A stretch of 64,000 bases of DNA, from assembly GCF_021023135.1 (NCBI RefSeq), contig NZ_PGFV01000002.1, positions 310,001-374,000 of the forward strand, given 5' to 3'. The stretch is from Brevibacterium sp. CCUG 69071 (GTDB taxonomy: Bacteria; Actinomycetota; Actinomycetes; Actinomycetales; Brevibacteriaceae). Below the pieces are notes generated by a model. It saw nothing but the letters and a program-made list of their open reading frames with translations, did not search any database and had not been told where the DNA came from. How positions within the stretch are numbered: position 1 is the stretch's first letter; each line of letters opens with the position of its first letter. This document shows positions 52,323-61,865 of this stretch, one piece after another. The position numbers and the translations under genes were made by a program.

Positions 52323-53396
52323 ATGCTCGAGGACACCACCAGAATCGCGGCGATCGTTCCCTGTCACAACGAGGAGATCACCGTCGAGAAGGTGGTCTCC
52401 GACCTCAAGGCCGCCGTGCCGGGCATCACCGTCTACGTCTACGACAACTGCTCGAGCGATCGGACCTCGGAGCGGGCAGCGGCGGCCGGGGCGATCGTCC
52501 GGAAGGAGAACACCCCGGGCAAGGGCAATGTCGTCCGCCGCGCCTTCGCCGACATCGAGGCCGATATCTACGTGATGATCGACGGCGACGACACCTACGA
52601 GGCGGCTCACCTGCCCGAGATGATCGACACCCTGGTCTCCGGCCCCTATGACCACGTCCTCGGTGTGCGCCAGGACAACCAGGAGACCACCTCGTATCGG
52701 CCCGGGCACGAAGCCGGAAACAGGATGTTCAACCAGCTCACCGGGTGGCTGTTCCGCTCGCAGGTCTCCGACATGCTCTCGGGCTACCGCGTGTTCTCCC
52801 GCCGCTTCGTCAAATCGTTCCCCGCGATCAGCCGTCGGTTCGAGATCGAGACGGAACTGACCGTCCACACCATGTTCCTACGTCTGCCCACCGCCGAGGT
52901 GCCCATCGACTTCCGCGACCGTCCCGACGGCAGCGAGTCCAAGCTCTCGACCTTCGAGGACGGCTTCCGCATCCTCGGCCTCATCTCCGCACTCGTCAGG
53001 CACGAGCGGCCGAGGCTGTTCTACGGCTCGCTCACCCTCATCTTCGCCGCTCTGTCCATGGTCTTCGGCATCCCGGTGATCTGGGAGTTCTGGCAGACCG
53101 GCCTCGTGCCGCGCTTCCCGACCGCGATCCTCGCCGCCGCACTCATGGGGCTGGCTTTCCTGCTCGGCAGCGTCGGCCTGACGCTGGACGGACTGCGTCG
53201 AGCCAGGCGTGAGACCTCCAGGCTGTCGTATCTGGGACTGCCCGCGGTCGATGTCCGAAGCGTCGGTGCTCGTGTTGCGGACGAAATGGATTCGCGCCCG
53301 AATGAGATGACGAGGAACGCATCTTCCGGTGCCGAGGGCATGCCCCGATCCAAGCCTCAGAGGCCCCGAGGAGCGCGGACGCCGATCGCCTCATGA
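52323..53396 (+). CDS. GT2 polyprenyl-phosphate glycosyltransferase (GtrB/DPM1-like)
   Basis: The 357-residue protein has a GT-A domain with VPCHNEE at 12-18, a nucleotide-binding IDGDDT at 86-91 and a conserved RPGHEAGNRMFN segment, then two membrane helices at about 243-263 and 270-292. This matches enzymes that load a sugar onto undecaprenyl phosphate. A Ser/Arg-rich tail follows. Its stop overlaps the next gene (ATGA). The triad with the membrane protein and GtrA suggests a three-component system for periplasmic-face glycosylation of surface polymers. Confidence 0.83.
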   Translation: MLEDTTRIAAIVPCHNEEITVEKVVSDLKAAVPGITVYVYDNCSSDRTSERAAAAGAIVRKENTPGKGNVVRRAFADIEADIYVMIDGDDTYEAAHLPEMIDTLVSGPYDHVLGVRQDNQETTSYRPGHEAGNRMFNQLTGWLFRSQVSDMLSGYRVFSRRFVKSFPAISRRFEIETELTVHTMFLRLPTAEVPIDFRDRPDGSESKLSTFEDGFRILGLISALVRHERPRLFYGSLTLIFAALSMVFGIPVIWEFWQTGLVPRFPTAILAAALMGLAFLLGSVGLTLDGLRRARRETSRLSYLGLPAVDVRSVGARVADEMDSRPNEMTRNASSGAEGMPRSKPQRPRGARTPIAS

Positions 53397-55057
53397 CGGA
53401 ACCGAAGCTCCGGGGCGCACGGGTTCGACCGCTACTCGGTTCGACAGTTTCGAACGGTTCGACGATCCACCGCACCGTCACCTCGGCGTGGGCGTGGGAC
53501 GGAGTCCTGGCGCTGCTGACGCTGATCTGGTCATACGGGTTCATCCGCCTCTTCTTCCCCGGACGGGTAAACGTCGACATCGGCAACCAGTACCGGCAGG
53601 CGCTGGGCGAGGTCCCGGTCACTGATTGGCACCCACCGGTGATGAGCGCGGTCTGGCGAGTGCTCATCGATGTCACCGGCCAGGCCGGCAGCCTCCTGGT
53701 CCTTCAAGTAGGAATGCTCGCACTCGCCGCGTGGCTGGTCGGGGTGCTCATCCATCGCATCGGAGCTCCCCGCTGGGTCTCTCTGTTGGGCCCGGCGATC
53801 ATGGCGACCCCGTGGATGCTGTCGCAGATGACCACCCTGTGGAAGGACACGCAGATGGGGGTGGCGATGCTGTTGGCCGTTCTCCTGCTCGTCTTCGCCC
53901 GGTTCGCACCCCGCCCATGGATGATCTGGGCTCCGTGGATCGTGGCGATCTTTCTGCTCGTCTATGCCCTCGGTCTGCGGAAGAACGCGTTGTTCGCGAT
54001 CGTCCCGATCGCGGTCTACTTCGGATTCTGCCTCGTTCGTCGATTTCGGCGCCGAGGTGATTCGCCGCGCAGGGCCGTGCTTGCCACGGCGGGAGTCTCT
54101 GTATTGGTGCTTGCTCTCCTCGGAGGAGGCGTCAAAGCCACGGATGCCGCCATCTCGTCGGTCGTGGAGGTGCAACCCACCGGCCAGATCTCACAGATCT
54201 TCCTCGATGACGTGATGTTCTCCGTCCCCGAAGCCGAACTGCAGGTCTCGGACGCCCCCGAGGAACTCAAGGACCACATCAGCTCGGCCCGCGACAAGTG
54301 CCTGGAGATGGGCGAGATCTGGGACGCCTACTGGAACTGCTACGGCCGAGGTGAGACCGGGAAGGCGTTCAGCCCGATTGCCTATCAGGACGAGCTGAAG
54401 GATCTGTGGCTGAGCGAGGTGGTCACCCACCCCGTGCGGTATGCGGAGTATCGTGCCGCCGTATTCTCCTATTACTTCTTCTCCTCCAAGCTCGAATACT
54501 GGGAGGCGGATTGGAACGGAGACGCAACGAAGGTGGGGTATGGACATAGCAGCGTCAAGGCCGACTACATCTTCAAGCCCTATGTCGAGGATTTCGCGCT
54601 GGGCACCTTCCCGATGCTGTTCAAACCCTGGTTCTGGACGCTGCTGGCGGCCCTCCTGCTGGGACTCGGTCTGTGGACCCGGCGGAAGGGCGGACCCGCG
54701 GCGAGCGAGCCCGCGCGGCGGCGCGCTCGGGACTCCGCCGCGAGCGACCGGGCCGAAGTCGCTGCGGATCGCACCTCGGGCGGGAGGACCCTGTGGCCCG
54801 AGGTCACGATGTTGGCCACCTCGGCGCTGTGCTACATCTTCGGATACTTCCCGATCGTGCCCGCCAACCATTTCCGCTACACGTTCTGGCCCGCGCTCGC
54901 CGTGACCGTCGCGACTGTTCTCGTAGTGGCGATGTGGCGGTCGGGTCGGCTGCGCGGTGGTCGACCGACCGCGACCGTCGGGGAAAGATCGGGGCGGGCA
55001 GGTCGACCGGCCGTGGCCACGCCGCCGACGCGCGCGTCCAGCGAGTCCGAAACCTAG
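53393..55057 (+). CDS. Polytopic membrane protein, candidate GT-C-type transferase of a Gtr system
   Basis: The 554-residue protein has about ten hydrophobic helices with a large extracellular segment (about residues 245-400) that includes several conserved aromatic and acidic residues and two Cys. An early external loop contains NVDIGNQYRQ and DWHPP motifs, the kind of acidic pair seen in GT-C enzymes that use polyprenyl-phosphate sugars. It overlaps the GtrB-like gene and is followed by GtrA. The last 45 residues are Arg/Thr-rich. It most likely moves the lipid-linked sugar to its acceptor; acceptor unknown. Confidence 0.65.
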   Translation: MTEPKLRGARVRPLLGSTVSNGSTIHRTVTSAWAWDGVLALLTLIWSYGFIRLFFPGRVNVDIGNQYRQALGEVPVTDWHPPVMSAVWRVLIDVTGQAGSLLVLQVGMLALAAWLVGVLIHRIGAPRWVSLLGPAIMATPWMLSQMTTLWKDTQMGVAMLLAVLLLVFARFAPRPWMIWAPWIVAIFLLVYALGLRKNALFAIVPIAVYFGFCLVRRFRRRGDSPRRAVLATAGVSVLVLALLGGGVKATDAAISSVVEVQPTGQISQIFLDDVMFSVPEAELQVSDAPEELKDHISSARDKCLEMGEIWDAYWNCYGRGETGKAFSPIAYQDELKDLWLSEVVTHPVRYAEYRAAVFSYYFFSSKLEYWEADWNGDATKVGYGHSSVKADYIFKPYVEDFALGTFPMLFKPWFWTLLAALLLGLGLWTRRKGGPAASEPARRRARDSAASDRAEVAADRTSGGRTLWPEVTMLATSALCYIFGYFPIVPANHFRYTFWPALAVTVATVLVVAMWRSGRLRGGRPTATVGERSGRAGRPAVATPPTRASSESET

Positions 55058-55079
55058 CCGATTAGACTCAGGTACTGTA

Positions 55080-55592
55080 ATGAAAGAGTCATTCTCGGCC
55101 CGGATGAGGCGTCTCGCGGCGGAAGCGTTCAAATTCCTCACTGTCGGTGGTCTCGGCTATATCGTCGACGTGGGTCTCTCCAACGTCCTCGCCTGGGGAC
55201 TCGGCCCGATCCCCGCCCTGCTCGAGGGCAGCCCGATCAAAGCGAAGATCATCTCCACCATCATCTCGATGATCGTCGTCTGGCTCGGCAACAAGCTCTG
55301 GACCTATGGGGATCGGACGACCGATTCGAACCTGCGCGGGATCCTGCTGTTCGTCGCGGTCAACCTGGCAGGCATGATCATCACCGTCATCCCCTTGGGC
55401 GTGACCTGGTATCTGCTCGACATGCGCGACCAGCTCACCTACAACATCTCGACGAACATCATCGGCATCGGCCTGGCCATGATCTTCCGCTTCTATGCCT
55501 ACCGCACCTGGGTCTTCAAGGATGCAATCCCCGCCGCCGAGGTGGTCGTGGAGATGGATGAGACGAGCACCGTTCCCGACGACCGGAAATGA
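55080..55592 (+). CDS. GtrA-family membrane protein (flippase-like)
   Basis: The 170-residue protein has four membrane helices and the GtrA signature: FKFLTVGGLGYIVDVGLSN at the start of helix 1 and a FRFYAYRTWVFK motif at the C-terminus. GtrA proteins are thought to flip polyprenyl-phosphate sugars. The ATG begins 22 bp after the membrane transferase gene. It completes the GtrB-like, membrane protein and GtrA triad. The reading frame is open further upstream, but only this start gives the family N-terminus. Confidence 0.85.
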   Translation: MKESFSARMRRLAAEAFKFLTVGGLGYIVDVGLSNVLAWGLGPIPALLEGSPIKAKIISTIISMIVVWLGNKLWTYGDRTTDSNLRGILLFVAVNLAGMIITVIPLGVTWYLLDMRDQLTYNISTNIIGIGLAMIFRFYAYRTWVFKDAIPAAEVVVEMDETSTVPDDRK

Positions 55593-55599
55593 GGCCGGA

Positions 55600-55962
55600 A
55601 TGAGCGAGAAGGCGAAAACCGTTGATGAGTATCTTGAGGGCGTGGACCCGCAGTTCAGGGCGGAGCTCGAACGGATCCGCACGCTCGTGACCGAACTCGT
55701 CCCCAGCGTCGAAGAGACGATGAGCTACCGCATGCCGACCCTGAAGTACAAAGGCCGCGCCTTGGTGTACTTCACGGCCTCGAAGAAGCACATGAGCCTG
55801 TTCCCCTCGTCGTGGGCGATCGAAGAGTTCGCAGACCGGCTGGGGGACTACTCGACCACCGAGCACGCGATCCGGTTCACGTTGGAGAAGCCGCTGCCCA
55901 CCGACCTGATCGAAGACCTGGTCCGCTTCCACGCACATCAGATCGACGCAGACCGGCACTGA
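55600..55962 (+). CDS. DUF1801 family protein (YdhG-like)
   Basis: The 120-residue protein matches the DUF1801/YdhG family: KTVDEYLEGVDPQFRAELERIR at the N-terminus (key pattern V-D-x-Y-L, residues 7-12), the METMSYRMPTLKYKG-type segment (about 39-53) and a C-terminal helix ending LVRFHAHQ. A related Bacillus protein acts in iron handling. It follows gtrA after 7 bp and may be co-transcribed, though its function seems unrelated. Confidence 0.8.
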   Translation: MSEKAKTVDEYLEGVDPQFRAELERIRTLVTELVPSVEETMSYRMPTLKYKGRALVYFTASKKHMSLFPSSWAIEEFADRLGDYSTTEHAIRFTLEKPLPTDLIEDLVRFHAHQIDADRH

Positions 55963-56002
55963 TCGAACCACGACGATCTCATCCGCGGCATCGAGTCGAA
56001 CC

Positions 56003-57361
56003 TCAGCGACCGGTCCTGATCTTCCGGTAGGCACGGATGACCGGGGTGGGTGCCATCGTGCGCAGCTCGGCGCGGATGAGCAGACGCTTCTGCTTCCACA
56101 CGGCGCTGCGGCGATTCGGCAGCTGATTCGCCCGCGCCCGGGTCGCCAGCAGTCCCAGATGACGGCGCAGACCACCGTCGGCGACGTGGAAATAGTTCGC
56201 GGCCAACCACTCAGGGCTCGGGAATCCGATCGACCCGGCGGCCACCTCGGCGAGGGTGCCGGTGGCACCGGAATCGGCGAAGGCCTCATTGAGCAGCGTT
56301 CGGTCGAAGCCGAAGTCGGAGACGAGCAAGGTGGGAATCCCACGGTCGAAGGCTTCCAGGGCCGCCGTCGACGAGACCGTGACCAGAGCCGAGCCGGGGA
56401 TGAGGAATTCGTCGAGGGGGCCGTAGCCGAGTTCGATCCGGTCGGCTCCGGGAACGCCGCGGCTGCGAAGGGTCTCGAGGAGCTCGAAGTACGAATGCTG
56501 CTCGTGGTGGGTCTCGAACTCGCCGGGGCGGGAACGCAGCTTGACGATCGCCGTCGAATCATGGTGGCGATGAGCGAACTCGGCGAGGGCGGCGAGAATC
56601 GACTCACGGTCGGCCGCTGACTCGGGCACCTTGGCCTGAGGCGCGAACACGAGAGTGCGGGGCACCTGGGCAGAGGCCGAGGAATCGCTTTCGCGCGGAA
56701 TCTCTGCGGGCGCGTCCGCGGGAGTGTCTGCAGGTTGGGGGATTCCGGTCGAACGGAGCATCGGCAGCCGGGCCAGAAACACCTCGCAGGGCACCTGCGC
56801 CAGTTCGCTCGCCTCCGTGTAGGCGGCCACCTCGGCGTGGGAATGGGCGATGAAGGCGTCCATGAGGCGACGGTAGTTCATTCCCTTGCCGCTGGCCGGC
56901 AGGCCCATCCCGGGCAGCCCGGAGACCAGCGCCGGGCGATTCTCGAGCAGGTGCGCGGTGAGAAAGAGCTGGGCGACGATCGGCCCGGTCGCCGCGCCGA
57001 GCACGATGTCGGCGCGATGATCGGCGATCGTCTCGGCAAGGTCGGCGCGAGTCACGACGGGGATCTTGCGCCCCGCCCAGGAAGTGCCGGCCACGGCATG
57101 GCGGATCTGCTCCTCGGTGGGCAGGATCGGATTGTCGATGAGGCAGACATGAGCCTCGACGTTCGGCAGGCTGCTGAGCAGCTGCGTCGCCCATTTGAGG
57201 TAGGACTCGGAATCGGAGACCGAGACGATGCGGATGATGCCGTCCTCGCTCGCCGGCGCAACGGCGGAGGAGGCTGCCGGCTCTGCCGGCACGGATGGGG
57301 CAGGCGCGGCCTCTGTCGGTAAGGCCTCTGCCGGCACGGATGGTGGTTCAGGAGTCGACAT
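56003..57361 (-). CDS. Putative glycosyltransferase (DUF6716-like) of the sialic acid locus
   Basis: The 452-residue protein begins with an Ala/Pro/Ser-rich tail of about 40 residues and then two Rossmann-like halves: IIRIVSVSDSESYLKWATQ near 42-60 and, in the second half, YGPLDEF...TVSSTAALEAFDRGIP (about 318-345), a GT-B donor-site pattern. It resembles the uncharacterised DUF6716 putative glycosyltransferases that accompany nonulosonic acid genes in actinobacteria. It is the last gene of a four-gene minus-strand unit and overlaps the preceding gene by 14 nt. Donor and acceptor are unknown. Confidence 0.65.
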   Translation of the reverse strand: MSTPEPPSVPAEALPTEAAPAPSVPAEPAASSAVAPASEDGIIRIVSVSDSESYLKWATQLLSSLPNVEAHVCLIDNPILPTEEQIRHAVAGTSWAGRKIPVVTRADLAETIADHRADIVLGAATGPIVAQLFLTAHLLENRPALVSGLPGMGLPASGKGMNYRRLMDAFIAHSHAEVAAYTEASELAQVPCEVFLARLPMLRSTGIPQPADTPADAPAEIPRESDSSASAQVPRTLVFAPQAKVPESAADRESILAALAEFAHRHHDSTAIVKLRSRPGEFETHHEQHSYFELLETLRSRGVPGADRIELGYGPLDEFLIPGSALVTVSSTAALEAFDRGIPTLLVSDFGFDRTLLNEAFADSGATGTLAEVAAGSIGFPSPEWLAANYFHVADGGLRRHLGLLATRARANQLPNRRSAVWKQKRLLIRAELRTMAPTPVIRAYRKIRTGR

Positions 57362-58343
57362 CTGCCTTGACCGTCTGGGCGTTGAGGGACTTACGCAGAC
57401 TATCGGGTGAGGACCCGGTCCACCACTTCGCGGGGATCTCGGTGACGGCGATCGTGACGTCAGGGTTGAGCGTGGCCAGGGACACCGCCGCGGTGCTCGG
57501 CAGGCTGCGGATCGTCGAGTCCGAGGGCAGGTTGATCAGTCGCAGCTCGATGGGCAGACCGACGTGTTTGATCCGGATCCGTTCGTCTCGGGCGAGTTCG
57601 GCAAGGAATTCGTCGGTCTCACGCCGGTGCGGGTAGTAGGTGATCGGGCCCTCGGCGGCGAGTTTGTCGAGCCAGGACCGGTAGGCGTCTTCGTGGATGA
57701 GTCCGTCGGCGGCCAAAGCCGAGCCGATGACGGGATTGTCCCGAGGATGACTGCCGCCGGTGGGCAGGGTCTGCAGATGGGTGAACTTGTGGCGGGTGAT
57801 CTCCGCACCGGTCTTGAGGAAGGCCTTGCGCATGGTCTTGGACACCGGCAGCGCCGTATGCCAGCGCAGCCTGCCCGCCGGTGCCAGACCGCGCAGCCGA
57901 TCGGCGACATGAGCGGCCATCACCGCGCGAGATGCCTTGAGCTTCTGTCGGGGTCGGACCAGCGTCCCGCGCTTGGCGGTGAGGATTTCGATCGTCGAAT
58001 ACGTGGCCAGGCCGTCGTCGAGGATGACGACCTCGGGCATCCGGCGCTCGAGGTAGGCCAGGGACAGTGCCTTGTGGACCTGGCCCGAGCAGGCGTCGCC
58101 GATGTAGATCCGATCGGGAGGGGACTTGCGCAGAATCCCCGGCTTCGCCCCCTCGCGTTCGAGGCGGACGCGCTTCGGCAGCCATGCGGTGTCGAAGGCG
58201 TCGAGGAAGGAAGTCATCCCCTTGGCGTTCGCACGCGCCCGGATGAGGAGGTCCTCGTCGGGTTCGTGAGCCTCGAGTGCGGAGAGGAACTGCAGGGGCG
58301 ATTCGACGAAAGCGATGGATGTGAGTCTCCGTTTGCCCATCAA
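57348..58343 (-). CDS. GT52/sialyltransferase-like protein
   Basis: The 331-residue protein begins with SIAFVESPLQFLSALEAHE (residues about 8-26), the S/T-P-L-Q pattern found at the start of glycosyltransferase family 52 and related bacterial sialyltransferases. A second typical motif is YYPHRRETDEF (about 240-250), which in these families lies near the CMP-sugar site, and AVSLATLNPD near the end. The context of CMP-nonulosonic acid synthesis genes supports use of a CMP-activated sugar. Family assignment is moderate; it overlaps both neighbours by 4-14 nt. Confidence 0.6.
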   Translation of the reverse strand: MMGKRRLTSIAFVESPLQFLSALEAHEPDEDLLIRARANAKGMTSFLDAFDTAWLPKRVRLEREGAKPGILRKSPPDRIYIGDACSGQVHKALSLAYLERRMPEVVILDDGLATYSTIEILTAKRGTLVRPRQKLKASRAVMAAHVADRLRGLAPAGRLRWHTALPVSKTMRKAFLKTGAEITRHKFTHLQTLPTGGSHPRDNPVIGSALAADGLIHEDAYRSWLDKLAAEGPITYYPHRRETDEFLAELARDERIRIKHVGLPIELRLINLPSDSTIRSLPSTAAVSLATLNPDVTIAVTEIPAKWWTGSSPDSLRKSLNAQTVKADVDS

Positions 58344-59770
58344 CGGCTTTGGACCCTCTTCACAAACCGCTTCTGTTTCCTCACGATCGCTTTGACGGCG
58401 AGCGCACCTGACTGTCTGAGCATTCTGCGAGGGGCAAACACCTGGGCGTTGCCGCCCGGCAGGCCGAGACTGCTCAGCCTCCTGCGTTTGAAATAGCGTC
58501 GGAATCGATCTTCGGCGCCGACTGCGAACACATTCTCGAGGAATTCGGTGGCTTCCTCCCGCAGATCATGGGACAGATTCGGCGCCATGCAGTAGGTGAC
58601 GGCGCTGATCAGTCTGGCAAGCTCGGGTGGGGGAGATGCCGAAGGATCGGGCTCTTGGCCATCACAGAGCTCCGAGATGATCGTCAGGGGGATCCGGTTG
58701 CTGTTCTGGTACGGAGTGATCGCCTCCAGGAGCATGTTCGTGCCGATCGCCACGGCCGGAACTCCGTAGATCTCGCGCGCCGTCATCAGTGCGGTGGAGA
58801 ATCCGCCGAGGACGAGCGCGGGACGGAACCGATCGACGATCACCTCGGCCAGCAGGGGCTCATCGAGAATCTGCAGGGAGATGCCTGCCTCCTCGGCGGC
58901 GACGAACAGCGGGTCGAGCTGCGAGGGAGGAGCCGCCGGATGGGGTTTGAACACGACGGTGCGCAGCCCTCGTTTTTCTGCTTCCCGGATCATCATCACA
59001 TGAAGGCCGGTCTCATCCTCATCACTGATCAGGCCAAGTGCCGACAGGTACTGACCGACGATCAGTGCCCAATCCCCTTCGCGGGCGGTTTCACCGAGGG
59101 CTGATGTGAGCGCCTCCTCCATGTGTTCACCGATTTCGGCGACCACTGCGCGGAAGGCGTCAAGGCTCAGCGGCCGGTGCACGATGCCGTATTCGGCGAG
59201 CAGTCTGGGTTCGCTGCCCGGGACCAGCGGGAGGAAGTGCAGAGTCGACATCCGCTGACCATTGGTGAGTGGGATGTGGCTGCGGGTCGGTCCGTAGGTC
59301 ATCAGTCCATCGGCATGCACCCGGATCGCTGCGCGATTGAACACCCGCCCCAGGGCGATGGCGGGATTGACCTGGGGCGACTCGAGGATCAGCTCGACGT
59401 CCGAATCTCCGAGCTGCCAGGCGCTGCGCAGATAGGCCTCGACGACGGGAACATCGGTCTGGTCCGGTCGCCATGACGATGGATGAACATGCAGAGGTGC
59501 GAGTGTCTCATTGAGATCGATGACACGATCGAAGCGACTCAGGAGGGATTGTGCGGCAGGAGCGTCGATGAACGAGCCGGACAGCTCCATGACGATGGCA
59601 TTGTTGCTGACAAGCAGCAGTCGCTCATCCGGCCCGGGTGTGCCCGCAGGAGCGTTGCCGTCGGTGCCGACCAGGGCGGGGGCTGCCGGATTGTCGTATT
59701 CGCCTTCGTCGATTCCCGCGGCCAAGCAGACCAATTCGAAGAACGTTGAGGCCAGGAAGATCTGTTTCAC
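58340..59770 (-). CDS. Polysialyltransferase-family glycosyltransferase
   Basis: The 476-residue protein resembles the bacterial alpha-2,8-polysialyltransferase family (POLST). It begins IFLASTFFELVCLAAGID, has VGQYLSALGLI near residue 245, the catalytic-type KPHP motif near 282 and a GGFSTALM Ser-Thr motif near 328, all in the expected order. Such enzymes add sialic acid from CMP-sialic acid to a growing surface chain. Start and stop overlap the neighbouring genes (ATGA). Polymer linkage and exact sugar cannot be stated. Confidence 0.75.
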   Translation of the reverse strand: MKQIFLASTFFELVCLAAGIDEGEYDNPAAPALVGTDGNAPAGTPGPDERLLLVSNNAIVMELSGSFIDAPAAQSLLSRFDRVIDLNETLAPLHVHPSSWRPDQTDVPVVEAYLRSAWQLGDSDVELILESPQVNPAIALGRVFNRAAIRVHADGLMTYGPTRSHIPLTNGQRMSTLHFLPLVPGSEPRLLAEYGIVHRPLSLDAFRAVVAEIGEHMEEALTSALGETAREGDWALIVGQYLSALGLISDEDETGLHVMMIREAEKRGLRTVVFKPHPAAPPSQLDPLFVAAEEAGISLQILDEPLLAEVIVDRFRPALVLGGFSTALMTAREIYGVPAVAIGTNMLLEAITPYQNSNRIPLTIISELCDGQEPDPSASPPPELARLISAVTYCMAPNLSHDLREEATEFLENVFAVGAEDRFRRYFKRRRLSSLGLPGGNAQVFAPRRMLRQSGALAVKAIVRKQKRFVKRVQSR

Positions 59771-60762
59771 TTCATCATCTCCGCAATGAGGCTCGGTGCC
59801 ACGTTGAGGTAGCTGCTCACATTGAGCTGACGGGCGGATTTCTGCAGAACGAACTCCTCGCGCAGGAGCTCGGGTGGGATCTTGGCGGAGATGGTTCGCG
59901 AACCACGACGCAGCTGGGACCGCAGTGCTCCAGGTGAGGCAGCGAAGCGAGTGATCTGGTGATCGAGAATGGCCAGCCAGTTTCTGATCGCCTTCGGCCA
60001 GAACTCCTCGGCTTGATCGTCGGCGGCCACGAGATCGAAGATCTGGCCGAAAGCGCGGATGAAGTCCAACTGTCGGGCGTCGACGATTCGTGAAAGCGAG
60101 TTCGTCAGTCCCCGTCGGTAGAGGATCCCTGGGGCGTCGACGACGGCGAAGGACTGAGCCTGGAGGTGCAGACGCCAGATCCAGGAGCGGTCTTCGGCCG
60201 TCATGAAGTTCTCCGGGAATTTGAGGATTCCTGCATCGAGGACACGGCGGTGGAAGATCCCGGCCCAGGCATAGGGGTAGTCGACCATCGTCGGTTCGTG
60301 TATCGGGAGGATGCCCGCTCGCGGATCCAACGCAATGTTGCGCACCGACATCGGAGCGAATTTGCGAACGCGTTTCGTCCCCTCGACAGTCGTGTGATCG
60401 CAGCGGATGAAATCGACGTCGAGCCTGTGTGCCGAGTCGAGCAAAGTCGGGAGGTGGTCGGGGGCCAACCAGTCGTCGCCATCAAGGAACACGATGTGTT
60501 CACCCTCAGCGATGTCGAGGCCCTGATTCCTCGCGTTGGCCAATCCAGTGGCTTCCGGGTTGGTCAGAACGTCGAAGCGGGGAAAAGACGTCGAGACCTG
60601 CTCGAGGACGTGCGGAGTCTCGTCCGTTGATCCGTCATTGATGAAGATCAACTGGGCACTGTCCCGGATATCGCCCTGCTTCTGCAGCGAACTGAACAGT
60701 GTGTTCAGATACGGTGCACCGTTCTTAGCGGGGATGACGATGCTCAAATCGACGGTCGACAC
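59767..60762 (-). CDS. GT2-family glycosyltransferase in the sialic acid locus
   Basis: The 331-residue protein has a GT-A domain with VIPAKNG at residues 9-15, INDGST at 41-46 and LDGDDW at 93-98, plus an ED-R motif in TAEDRSWIW (about 193-201). Capsule-type GT2 enzymes with this layout add a hexose or HexNAc to polymer repeats. It is the first gene of a four-gene unit whose members overlap by 4 nt or more, with an AAGGT-type site ahead of the ATG. A terminator separates it from neuB, so it is likely transcribed from its own promoter at about 60770-60860. Confidence 0.82.
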   Translation of the reverse strand: MSTVDLSIVIPAKNGAPYLNTLFSSLQKQGDIRDSAQLIFINDGSTDETPHVLEQVSTSFPRFDVLTNPEATGLANARNQGLDIAEGEHIVFLDGDDWLAPDHLPTLLDSAHRLDVDFIRCDHTTVEGTKRVRKFAPMSVRNIALDPRAGILPIHEPTMVDYPYAWAGIFHRRVLDAGILKFPENFMTAEDRSWIWRLHLQAQSFAVVDAPGILYRRGLTNSLSRIVDARQLDFIRAFGQIFDLVAADDQAEEFWPKAIRNWLAILDHQITRFAASPGALRSQLRRGSRTISAKIPPELLREEFVLQKSARQLNVSSYLNVAPSLIAEMMK

Positions 60763-60911
60763 AAGGTCCTTTCACGGTGGTGGAAACTCCAAGGCGTCAA
60801 TCTAGCGTCTTTTGGAGAATAGAAGTTGGCCTGCAGGTGAACACGCAGCTTCGGAATCCGACCGCTCAGCACCTCGGCGGGCGCGTGCTCAGCACTCTGG
60901 CGGGCGTGCGA

Positions 60912-60944
60912 ACGGCCCCGTCGCGGGAAGAGCGGCGGGGCCGT
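60912..60944 (-). terminator. Terminator downstream of neuB
   Basis: A 13-bp stem with one G-U pair (60912-60924 / 60932-60944) and a 7-nt loop begins 33 bp beyond the neuB stop on the minus strand. It separates the neuA-neuB unit from the glycosyltransferase unit. No T-tract is seen. Confidence 0.65.
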
Positions 60945-60977
60945 GCAGAGATCAGGCAGATCAGGGTCTCGGTTCGC

Positions 60978-61861
<884 letters not shown>

Positions 61862-61865
<4 letters not shown>

